Part shown: positions 1 to 5,555 of the stretch, one piece after another
Position numbering within the stretch: position 1 is the stretch's first letter
How the letters are laid out: each line of letters begins with the position of its first letter
Assembly: GCA_017551405.1 (NCBI GenBank)
Contig: JAFZLP010000008.1
Span: 1-5,798, forward strand
Length of the DNA: 5,798 bases
DNA from: Bacteroidales bacterium
GTDB lineage: Bacteria; Bacteroidota; Bacteroidia; Bacteroidales; UBA932
Reading direction: 5' to 3'
The notes under the pieces: model-generated
What the model saw: only the letters and a program-made list of their open reading frames with translations
Told to the model about the DNA's origin: nothing
Database searches by the model: none
Program-made: the position numbers and the translations under genes

Positions 1-72
1 GACCTGCCCCCCGGCCGTATGACACGCCGCCAGGGCCAGGAACAGGGAGATTGCCGGGATAATTGCCTTCAT
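1..72 (-). CDS. Putative lipoprotein, N-terminal fragment (cut by window edge)
   Basis: The reverse strand reads ATG at 72-70 followed by 23 open codons to the window edge, giving MKAIIPAISLFLALAACHTA and then GGQV. This is a textbook lipoprotein signal peptide: a single Lys, a hydrophobic stretch, and a lipobox (L-A-A-C) with the lipidated Cys at residue 17. The mature protein should be anchored to a membrane facing the periplasm or, after further sorting, the outer membrane. The residues after Cys are H-T-A-G-G, without the acidic cluster often linked to surface export of Bacteroidota lipoproteins. Only 24 codons are visible, so the function is unknown. The gene is divergent from the acyltransferase-like gene, with 95 bp between the start codons. 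Confidence 0.7.
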   Translation of the reverse strand, partial: MKAIIPAISLFLALAACHTAGGQV

Positions 73-81
73 TATTGAGCA

Positions 82-113
82 CGAATATAGTCATTATTCC
101 CGACTTTGACAAT
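82..113 (-). promoter_or_regulatory. Candidate Bacteroides-type promoter for the lipoprotein gene
   Basis: Read on the minus strand, ATTG (113-110) is followed after exactly 20 bp by TATATTCG (89-82). Each box differs by one base from the Bacteroidota consensus (TTTG and TAnnTTTG), and the spacing is typical. Transcription would start near 76-78, leaving a leader of only about 4-6 nt before the ATG. This is based on pattern matching alone in an AT-rich gap. Confidence 0.35.
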
Positions 114-144
114 TTGATTTTTTCACTGAAAATAAGTACATTTA
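113..144 (+). promoter_or_regulatory. Candidate Bacteroides-type promoter for the GNAT gene
   Basis: A perfect -33 box TTTG (113-116) is followed after 20 bp by TACATTTA (137-144), which matches TAnnTTTG at all but the last base. The predicted start near 148 leaves a leader of about 20 nt before the ATG at 168. Its -33 box shares base 113 with the -33 box of the opposing lipoprotein promoter, so the two promoters would sit back to back. Confidence 0.5.
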
Positions 145-167
145 CAAAATTTAAAACCTGACCTGAA

Positions 168-1298
168 ATGCCTATCGAAATCAAGGAAGTCACAAGCCGC
201 GCCCAGCTGCGCCGCTTCGTCAATTTCCCCGAAAAACTGTACCGCCACAACGAATTCTACGTCCCCTACCTCGTCTTCGACCAGATGGACACCCTGGACA
301 GGAAGACCAATCCCGCCGCCGAATTCTCCGACTACAAGCTCTTCATGGCCTATAAGGACGGAAAGGAGGCTGGCCGCGTGGCAGCCATAGTCAATCATAA
401 GAACAACGAGCAGTGGAACCACAGGCAGGTCCGTTTCGGATGGATAGACTTCATAGACGACATTGAGGTTTCCAAGGCCCTGCTCGACAAGGTCCTGGAG
501 TTCGGCCGGGAATACGGCATGGAAGAGATGGTCGGTCCCCTCGGGTTTACCGACATGGATCCCGAAGGCACCCTCATCGAGGGCTTCGACCGCGAAAGCA
601 CCATGCCCCAGATCTACAATCACCCCTACTACCAGAAGCATCTGGAGGCATTCGGCCTGGAAAAAGATGTGGACTGGCTGGAATTCAGGGCCCAGGTCCC
701 CGACAAGCTTCCCGAAAAGATCGAAAGGCTGGAGAAGATAGTCCTGGAGCGCAACAACCTCCACATCCGCCAGCTCACCCGCAGGATAGTCCGCAAAGAA
801 GACTACGCCCACAAGATATTCGCCCTCGACAACGAGACCTACAAGGAGCTCTACAACGTCACCGAACTGCCCATGGAAACGGCCGACCGCTACATCGGCT
901 TCTATCTCAAGGTCCTGGACATGCGCTATCTCACGGCCGTCGAGAACGACAAGGGCGAGCTGGTCGGCTTCGGAGTCACCATGCCCTCCCTCGCACGCGC
1001 CCTCAAGAAGAGCCGCGGCAAGCTCTTCCCCTTCGGCTGGTGGTATCTCCTGCACGATCTCTTCATCAAGCATTCCGACGGTGCGGAACTCCTTCTCATC
1101 GGCGTTAAGCCCGAATACCAGAACCTCGGAGTCAACGCCGTCCTCATCGCCGACATATTCCACAAATACCAGGCGATGGGCGTCAAGTGGGCCGAGAGCA
1201 ACGGGGAGCTCGAAACCAATGTCAAGGTCCGGAAACAGTTTGAACTGTTCAATCCCGACTGGTGCAAACGCCGTCGCTGCTTCATCCGCAAAATATAG
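168..1298 (+). CDS. GNAT-superfamily acyltransferase-like protein (YghO-like)
   Basis: The 376-residue soluble protein has no signal peptide or membrane span. It appears to have two halves. The N-terminal part (about 1-175) has strands typical of GNAT folds (GRVAAIVNHKNN at 69-80, VRFGWIDFIDD at 88-98) and a strongly patterned block MVGPLGFTDMDPEG at 121-134. The C-terminal half ends in LLLIGVKPEYQNLGVNAVLI (308-327), which resembles the acyl-CoA-binding motif A of GNAT enzymes, followed by WAESNGELETN (341-351). This layout recalls large Bacteroidota GNAT proteins grouped with E. coli YghO; that placement is from memory. The substrate is not known. Because Bacteroidales make sphingolipids, and a bacterial ceramide synthase described in Caulobacter also has a GNAT domain, N-acylation of a sphingoid base is one possibility, but this is inference. 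The ATG at 168 follows a plausible promoter and leaves a short leader with no clear Shine-Dalgarno site. The gene appears to be transcribed alone. Confidence 0.85.
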   Translation: MPIEIKEVTSRAQLRRFVNFPEKLYRHNEFYVPYLVFDQMDTLDRKTNPAAEFSDYKLFMAYKDGKEAGRVAAIVNHKNNEQWNHRQVRFGWIDFIDDIEVSKALLDKVLEFGREYGMEEMVGPLGFTDMDPEGTLIEGFDRESTMPQIYNHPYYQKHLEAFGLEKDVDWLEFRAQVPDKLPEKIERLEKIVLERNNLHIRQLTRRIVRKEDYAHKIFALDNETYKELYNVTELPMETADRYIGFYLKVLDMRYLTAVENDKGELVGFGVTMPSLARALKKSRGKLFPFGWWYLLHDLFIKHSDGAELLLIGVKPEYQNLGVNAVLIADIFHKYQAMGVKWAESNGELETNVKVRKQFELFNPDWCKRRRCFIRKI

Positions 1299-1308
1299 CC
1301 CAAAAGGG

Positions 1309-1330
1309 GTTATAACAAAAATGTTATAAC
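1309..1330. repeat. Paired GTTATAAC palindromes upstream of rarA
   Basis: Two identical 8-bp palindromes, GTTATAAC at 1309-1316 and 1323-1330, are separated by AAAAAT, with centres 14 bp apart. The second extends to a perfect 10-bp palindrome, TGTTATAACA (1322-1331). They begin 10 bp after the GNAT stop and end 40 bp before the rarA start. They could be a tandem operator for a dimeric regulator of rarA. Since each copy is its own reverse complement, the RNA could also form an 8-bp hairpin with a 6-nt loop. That stem is mostly A-U and no uridine run directly follows, so it would be a weak terminator at best. Confidence 0.6.
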
Positions 1331-1337
1331 ACTGAAC

Positions 1338-1344
1338 TATTTTG
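1338..1344 (+). promoter_or_regulatory. Weak candidate -7 box for rarA
   Basis: TATTTTG at 1338-1344 resembles the Bacteroidota -7 box TAnnTTTG with one spacer base missing. No TTTG lies at the right distance upstream; that region is taken up by the GTTATAAC pair. A start near 1348 would give a leader of about 22 nt. TACTTTAA (1346-1353) and TAATTTAA (1351-1358) are poorer alternatives. The true rarA promoter is therefore uncertain. Confidence 0.2.
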
Positions 1345-1370
1345 TTACTTTAATTTAAAATCAAGCGAAT

Positions 1371-2678
1371 ATGAACGAAATGCTTCCTCCCCTTCCAGAA
1401 CGCATGAGACCTCGCAAATTAGAGGATTATGTGGGGCAGAGGCACCTTGTCGGCAAGGGTTGCATCCTTCGCAACATGATAGAAAGCGGCAACCTTTCTT
1501 CGTTCATACTGTGGGGCCCTCCGGGTGTCGGGAAAACCACCCTCGCACACATCATAGCCGACACCCTCGACCGCGAATTCTTCACCCTTTCCGCGGTAAG
1601 CGCCGGTGTCAAGGACGTCCGTGACGTGATCGACTCCGCAAAAGGCAGGAACCTGTTTTCGGGAGCGAAGGCCCCCATCCTCTTCATAGACGAAATCCAC
1701 CGCTTCAACAAGGCCCAGCAGGATGCACTCCTCGGCGCCGTCGAAAGCGGGATTATCGTCCTGATAGGCGCCACCACGGAGAATCCGTCCTTCGAGGTCA
1801 TCACTCCCCTCCTGTCCCGCTGCCAGGTCTTCGTCCTCAAGAGCCTCGAAGTGCCCGACCTGAAGCTGCTTCTGGACAGGGCCGTCAAGGAAGACGTGCT
1901 GCTGAAGGAGAAGATAATCAAGGTGAAAGAGACGGAGGCCCTGTTCCGCCAGAGCGGGGGCGACGCCCGCAAGCTCCTTAACATCCTCGAAATCGTGACG
2001 GAGTCCAGGGCGGGCGAACCGGAGATCGTCATCACCAACAAGCTGGTGACCGAATGCCTGCAGGAGAACATCGCCATCTACGACAAAGACGGTGAGATGC
2101 ATTACGACCTCATCTCCGCATTCATAAAGAGCGTGCGCGGCTCCGACCCCAACGCCGCCGTCTATTACATGTGCCGCATGCTCGAAGGCGGCGAAGATCC
2201 CCTGTTCATAGCCCGCAGGCTCTGCATTCTGGCCGCCGAAGACGTGGGACTGGCCAATCCCAACGCACTTCTGCTCGCCAACGCGACTTTCCAGGTCGTA
2301 CATGAAATCGGCATGCCCGAAGCGCGCATCCCCCTGGCCGAGTGCGCCGTGTACATGGCCTCCTCCCCGAAGAGCAACGCCTCCTACATGGCCCTTGAAC
2401 GGGCCACACAGGCCGCCAAGGACAATCCAGTGGCGGCGGTGCCGCTGTATCTGCGCAACGCGCCCACAAGCCTGATGAAGGACCTCGGCTATGCCGACGG
2501 CTACAAGTACGCCCACGATTATTCAGGCAATTTCGTCGACCAGGAATTCCTCCCCAAGGGCCTGGAAGGCTCGGTATTCTACGAGCCCCAGCACAATGCC
2601 CACGAAGACCGCCTCAAGGCGTATCTCGAGCAGTGCTGGCCGAAATATTACGGGACCGAAGACGATCAGAAAGGATAG
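1371..2678 (+). CDS. rarA: Replication-associated recombination protein A (AAA+ ATPase)
   Basis: RarA (MgsA, the homologue of yeast Mgs1 and human WRNIP1) is a cytoplasmic AAA+ ATPase that acts at stalled replication forks, with links to clamp-loader and RuvB proteins. At 435 residues it is of normal length. The ATPase core is intact: Walker A GPPGVGKT (49-56), Walker B ILFIDE (103-108) followed by the family-typical IHRFNKAQQDALL, sensor 1 around GATTENPS (133-140), an arginine finger in LLSR (R150) and sensor 2 GGDARK (196-201). The C-terminal tetramerisation region carries its hallmark segments, including RLCILAAEDVGLANP (283-297), SSPKSNASY (331-339) and LPKGLEG (394-400). The start at 1371 places the ERMRP and YVGQ motifs at the usual distance from the N-terminus. 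The gene follows a 72-bp gap after the GNAT gene, and its last 13 bp overlap the end of tamL on the other strand. Confidence 0.97.
   Translation: MNEMLPPLPERMRPRKLEDYVGQRHLVGKGCILRNMIESGNLSSFILWGPPGVGKTTLAHIIADTLDREFFTLSAVSAGVKDVRDVIDSAKGRNLFSGAKAPILFIDEIHRFNKAQQDALLGAVESGIIVLIGATTENPSFEVITPLLSRCQVFVLKSLEVPDLKLLLDRAVKEDVLLKEKIIKVKETEALFRQSGGDARKLLNILEIVTESRAGEPEIVITNKLVTECLQENIAIYDKDGEMHYDLISAFIKSVRGSDPNAAVYYMCRMLEGGEDPLFIARRLCILAAEDVGLANPNALLLANATFQVVHEIGMPEARIPLAECAVYMASSPKSNASYMALERATQAAKDNPVAAVPLYLRNAPTSLMKDLGYADGYKYAHDYSGNFVDQEFLPKGLEGSVFYEPQHNAHEDRLKAYLEQCWPKYYGTEDDQKG
2666..2678. other. Tail-to-tail overlap of rarA and tamL
   Basis: The rarA stop TAG lies at 2676-2678 and the tamL stop (TGA on the minus strand) at 2668-2666, so the two coding regions share 13 bp. 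The shared bases encode the last residues of both proteins, including the terminal Phe of TamL. No intergenic terminator can exist here, so each transcript must end inside the neighbouring gene or be antisense to it at its 3' end. Confidence 0.9.
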
Positions 2679-4810
2679 CCGACACCGAAGTGGATGGCGT
2701 TGTTGCCTCCCTTGAGCCAGTTGCGCGGGCTGTTGAAGCGGCCCATGTCTTCGGTGTTGGACGGGATGAGCAGTTTCATGCCGAAGTCGACACGGAGGAG
2801 GATGAAGGTGAGGTCCACCCTTATGCCCAGGCCCCAGTCGGCCGCAAGGGATTTATAGAATTCTTCCGGATTGAAAGTACCGCCCCCCGGTCCCCTGTCT
2901 TCCAGGGACCATACGTTGCCCACGTCGGTGAACAGCGCGCCTTCAAGTTTCCAGACAACCTTGAAACGGTATTCCAGATTGGCTTCGAGCTTTACGTCTC
3001 CGGTCTGGCTGGGAATCGAGAATGCGGGATTCATCAGCTCCGGCCCGGGCCCGAGCGACCTTGCCTGCCAGCCCCTCATGCTCGAGGCGCCGCCGGCATA
3101 GAACTGCTTTTCGAAGGGAAGGGCGCTGCTGTTCCCGTATGCATAGCCGATCCCGGCCAGGAACCTGAATGCAACAGACTGGTTCTCAGCATATTTCCAC
3201 GCCTGGGCGAAACTGTATTCCGCACGGAGATACTGGGCGTACGGGGCTCCGAAGATGGTGTAGTGCCCGTTCTCGTCGACAGGCAGAAGCTTGTTGAACA
3301 TGCTCAGGACATTACCTGAAAGGTCCACGGACAGCCTGTAGGAAAGATACGAGTCTTTCGGGACTATATCGGTATCGGTATTGAAATACACCGTCACGCC
3401 CATACCGGAGTCGAGATGGCTCTGGTAGGAGTATGCCAGGAAGGGATATTCCTTCAGGGTTTTCGCAAAGTCGTCACTCAGATCGAGAAGCCGCACGTAA
3501 TTGAGCTGGAGCGGATAAATCTGGTATGACATCTTGCCCATGTTGGCAGAATAGCCGTAGGACGTGGAGGCCACCAGCCTGTTGTATTCCGGACGGTCCT
3601 GGTAGTTGAATGCGAAGTTTACCTCGGTGCGGGGAATCCGCGGCCCGGGGAAAGCCTCGTAGGGAAGGCCGATGAACCTGGGGAAACTGATACCCGCCGA
3701 GGCACCGAATTCGGTGGCCGAGGTATTGTCGCTGAATCTGCGCTGGAACTCGCCGCTGAAGCCCAGGTTCAGCCACTCCCCTCCGTGGAAGATGTTCTTG
3801 TGGAAGAAGGTCAGCTTGGGCGAAAGGCTAAGCAGGCCCGAAGAATTGGTGGAACCCTCGAGATGCACCTTGAAACCCTGCTGGGGCGCCTGCTGGAGGG
3901 TGATGTTGCAGTCTACGGTGCTGCTGTCGGACGGGGTCATTGCGATGTTCACGGAACTGAACACCCTGACGGACGAAAGCCGCGCATAGGTGTTGTTCAC
4001 GTTGTCTTCGCTGTAGACCTGCCCCGGGCGGATGGTAGCAAGCCCCCTCAGGACCTTGTCCCTGAACGGAAGGGTGCCGGGATGGGTTACGCCGACCTTG
4101 CCGATGTAATAGCGGCTGATCGGCCGGTCGTAGGCTTCGGTTTCGTTGCGGGTATAGCCGTGGACTCTGTACAGAAGCGACGCAGTGCCGTTTTCGAGGG
4201 TGTCCGCCTCGAAGGAATAATTGTATTTCGAGAGGTCGAAATAACCCAGGTTGCGGAGCCTCGAGGTGGAGCGCACGCTTTCCTTTTCAAGCATGTCCTC
4301 CGAGAGGTAGGTGCCCAGGACGGCCTTCCGGATGGCGGCGGTATCGGCGTTGAAGTCGCCTGGGAAAGACCCCCCGGACGGAATGTCAAATGCAAGGCTG
4401 TCAATGAGATAGCGTTTGCCGGGGTACACAGTGTACTTTACGCGCATCTTCCTGCCTTTCGGCTTTTCCGTGACGCTTACGCTGGAATTGTAGTAGCCGA
4501 GGTATTTAAGGCGGCCGGCGATGTTGTCGGCGGAAAGCGCGCTCTCGGACGGTTCGTATACCTCCGGGGCGATTCCGAGCTTATGCCAGATGCCGTCCTT
4601 CCTGGACCAGTTGTAGACGCAGATGAACGGGTTCCACCCCTGTGCGCCCTGGCGTATGCCCGGGGTGATGTCGGAACTCTTGAGGGGGGTGTCGCCTTCT
4701 ATGGCGATCTCGTTGCGAGTGAGCCTGTACTGGCCATCTTCCAGCACACGGGTGGTGCTGCATGCTGCGGCAAGCAGGGAAATGGCCAAAACCGGTAACA
4801 GACGCTTCAT
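2666..4810 (-). CDS. tamL: TamL-type BamA/TamA-family outer-membrane lipoprotein
   Basis: This 714-residue protein belongs to the Omp85 superfamily, which inserts or exports proteins at the outer membrane. In Bacteroidota the TamA counterpart carries a lipid anchor and is called TamL. The N-terminus MKRLLPVLAISLLAAAC is a lipoprotein signal with Cys at residue 17, followed by STTRVLEDGQYRL, a TamL-like mature start. About residues 28-310 look like POTRA repeats, for example LKYLGYYNSSV (101-111), LRNLGYFDLSKY (185-196), and LRGLATIRPGQVYSEDNVNN (254-273) leading to the strand ending VDCNITLQQAP (299-309). The rest is a beta-barrel rich in alternating aromatic residues. The conserved loop-6 motif appears as MRGW (578-581), close to the usual VRGF/Y. 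The protein ends FGVGYPF, a C-terminal Phe typical of BAM-dependent barrels. I chose the start at 4810 because the reading frame continues upstream to 5197 only through the opposing methyltransferase gene, while 4810 gives a proper signal peptide. No tamB lies beside it in the window. Confidence 0.9.
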   Translation of the reverse strand: MKRLLPVLAISLLAAACSTTRVLEDGQYRLTRNEIAIEGDTPLKSSDITPGIRQGAQGWNPFICVYNWSRKDGIWHKLGIAPEVYEPSESALSADNIAGRLKYLGYYNSSVSVTEKPKGRKMRVKYTVYPGKRYLIDSLAFDIPSGGSFPGDFNADTAAIRKAVLGTYLSEDMLEKESVRSTSRLRNLGYFDLSKYNYSFEADTLENGTASLLYRVHGYTRNETEAYDRPISRYYIGKVGVTHPGTLPFRDKVLRGLATIRPGQVYSEDNVNNTYARLSSVRVFSSVNIAMTPSDSSTVDCNITLQQAPQQGFKVHLEGSTNSSGLLSLSPKLTFFHKNIFHGGEWLNLGFSGEFQRRFSDNTSATEFGASAGISFPRFIGLPYEAFPGPRIPRTEVNFAFNYQDRPEYNRLVASTSYGYSANMGKMSYQIYPLQLNYVRLLDLSDDFAKTLKEYPFLAYSYQSHLDSGMGVTVYFNTDTDIVPKDSYLSYRLSVDLSGNVLSMFNKLLPVDENGHYTIFGAPYAQYLRAEYSFAQAWKYAENQSVAFRFLAGIGYAYGNSSALPFEKQFYAGGASSMRGWQARSLGPGPELMNPAFSIPSQTGDVKLEANLEYRFKVVWKLEGALFTDVGNVWSLEDRGPGGGTFNPEEFYKSLAADWGLGIRVDLTFILLRVDFGMKLLIPSNTEDMGRFNSPRNWLKGGNNAIHFGVGYPF

Positions 4811-4818
4811 AAACTCAG

Positions 4819-4826
4819 CAAATTTA
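4819..4826 (-). promoter_or_regulatory. Candidate -7 promoter box for tamL
   Basis: On the minus strand this reads TAAATTTG, a perfect match to the Bacteroidota -7 consensus TAnnTTTG. No good TTTG lies 19-21 bp upstream (the bases there are AAGG or similar), so the -33 element is weak or absent. The expected start near 4813-4815 would leave a leader of about 3-5 nt before the ATG at 4810. Confidence 0.5.
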
Positions 4827-4838
4827 AGAAAAATACTG

Positions 4839-4846
4839 TAAATTTG
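4839..4846 (+). promoter_or_regulatory. Candidate -7 promoter box for the methyltransferase operon
   Basis: TAAATTTG matches TAnnTTTG perfectly. Twenty bp upstream is TCAG (4815-4818), only a partial match to TTTG, and it abuts the opposing -7 box. A start near 4850-4852 would put the first ATG (4854) almost at the 5' end of the RNA. The in-frame ATG at 4866 would have a leader of about 14-16 nt. Confidence 0.5.
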
Positions 4847-4853
4847 CCTTTGT

Positions 4854-5555
4854 ATGTTGAGCAATATGGAAATCAAGCGGATCCGGAGCCTCCGCGAGAA
4901 GAAATTCCGCGACGCCCTGGGCCTGTTCGTGGTGGAAGGCGACAAGATGGTCGCCGAGGCTCTGTCTTCCGGAATGGAAGTGGTCCAGGTGGTCAGGAAG
5001 GAGGATGTCGGCGAGGCGGCGATGTCCCGCATCAGCTCCCTCAGCACTCCCCCTCCCTCGCTCGCCGTGGTCCGCAAGCCCCTCCCCGCGGCGCCCGGAA
5101 AGCCGGAAGGACTCTGCCTCGCCCTCGACTCCGTCAGGGATCCTGGCAACCTGGGCACCATACTCCGCCTGTCCGACTGGTTCGGGGTGGATTCCATCTA
5201 CGCGTCGCCCGACACGGTGGAGGCCTTCAATCCCAAAGTGATTCAGGCCTCAATGGGCGCCATCTTCCGGAAAAGATTAATATACTGCAACTTACCCGAG
5301 CTGTGCAGAAGCTTCGCTGCAGCCTCCCTTCCCGTGTTCGGAACCTTCCTCAATGGGCAGGACATCTACTCCGCCGCCCTCCCGAAGCAGGGCCTTGTGG
5401 TCATGGGGAACGAGGCCGACGGCATCTCCCCGGAAGTTGAAAGGGAGATCACGCTCCGCCTCACCATCCCCTCCTTCGCGGCCGGCCCCACCGCCGAATC
5501 GCTCAACGTCGCCGTGGCCACCGCCATCACACTCTCAGAATTCAAAAGAAGATAA
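4854..5555 (+). CDS. SpoU/TrmH-family RNA 2'-O-methyltransferase
   Basis: The 233-residue protein should transfer a methyl group from S-adenosylmethionine to a ribose 2'-OH in rRNA or tRNA. The exact target cannot be read from the sequence. Residues about 6-75 form the N-terminal RNA-binding domain seen in RlmB-like members (IKRIRSLREKKFRDALGLFV, then VEGDKMV). The SPOUT knot domain has all three motifs: motif 1 DSVRDPGNLGTILR (92-105) with Asn99 and the likely catalytic Arg105, motif 2 VVMGNEADGIS (182-192) with Glu187, and motif 3 with IPSF (205-208) and AESLNVAVATAI (214-225). The N/R and S/N spacings match my recollection of the Thermus TrmH active site. The start could be ATG 4854 or ATG 4866; residues 5 onward (MEIKRIRSL) already include the conserved N-terminus. 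The stop overlaps the ATG of the next gene by one base, so the two are probably cotranscribed. Its placement divergent from tamL may be a conserved pairing. Confidence 0.93.
   Translation: MLSNMEIKRIRSLREKKFRDALGLFVVEGDKMVAEALSSGMEVVQVVRKEDVGEAAMSRISSLSTPPPSLAVVRKPLPAAPGKPEGLCLALDSVRDPGNLGTILRLSDWFGVDSIYASPDTVEAFNPKVIQASMGAIFRKRLIYCNLPELCRSFAAASLPVFGTFLNGQDIYSAALPKQGLVVMGNEADGISPEVEREITLRLTIPSFAAGPTAESLNVAVATAITLSEFKRR

Larger units (their letters stand above)
4818..4847. repeat. 9-bp inverted repeat linking divergent -7 boxes
   Basis: GCAAATTTA (4818-4826) and TAAATTTGC (4839-4847) are perfect reverse complements separated by 12 bp. Each arm contains a perfect -7 box facing outward, one towards tamL and one towards the methyltransferase. 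The repeat fills most of the 43-bp gap between the two start codons. It may simply reflect two consensus promoters, or it may also be a binding site for a symmetric regulator. Confidence 0.7.

Noticed and set aside
157..166. Tandem CCTGA repeat just before the GNAT start codon
   Set aside because: Two copies of a 5-bp unit are expected by chance, and the unit does not resemble a Shine-Dalgarno site.
123..1163. Long open frame (346 codons) on the minus strand opposite the GNAT gene
   Set aside because: It lies antisense to a gene with clear GNAT motifs and shows no recognisable domain. Its low-complexity Val/Gly/Leu/Glu composition is typical of frames opposite GC-rich genes. It would also start at the window's GNAT C-terminal region without a promoter.
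1309..1345. Intrinsic terminator after the GNAT gene
   Set aside because: The only hairpin is an 8-bp, mostly A-U stem, and the first T-run (1340-1343) lies 10 bases after the stem, so it does not meet the usual form of an intrinsic terminator.
1419..2516. Long open frame (365 codons) on the minus strand opposite rarA
   Set aside because: Antisense to the intact rarA, with no domain, signal or start context of its own; explained by GC-rich third codon positions.
3785..4798. Plus-strand open frame (337 codons) opposite tamL
   Set aside because: It lies opposite the POTRA-coding part of tamL and has the Val/Gly/Glu-rich composition of an antisense shadow.
4811..5197. Upstream extension of the tamL reading frame by 129 codons
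   Set aside because: The extension runs through the methyltransferase gene on the other strand and would bury the lipoprotein signal peptide inside the protein. The ATG at 4810 gives a normal signal and lipobox.
4844..5440. Plus-strand open frame (198 codons) overlapping the methyltransferase in another frame
   Set aside because: The Arg/Gly/Pro-rich translation has no motif, while the overlapping frame has all three SPOUT motifs.
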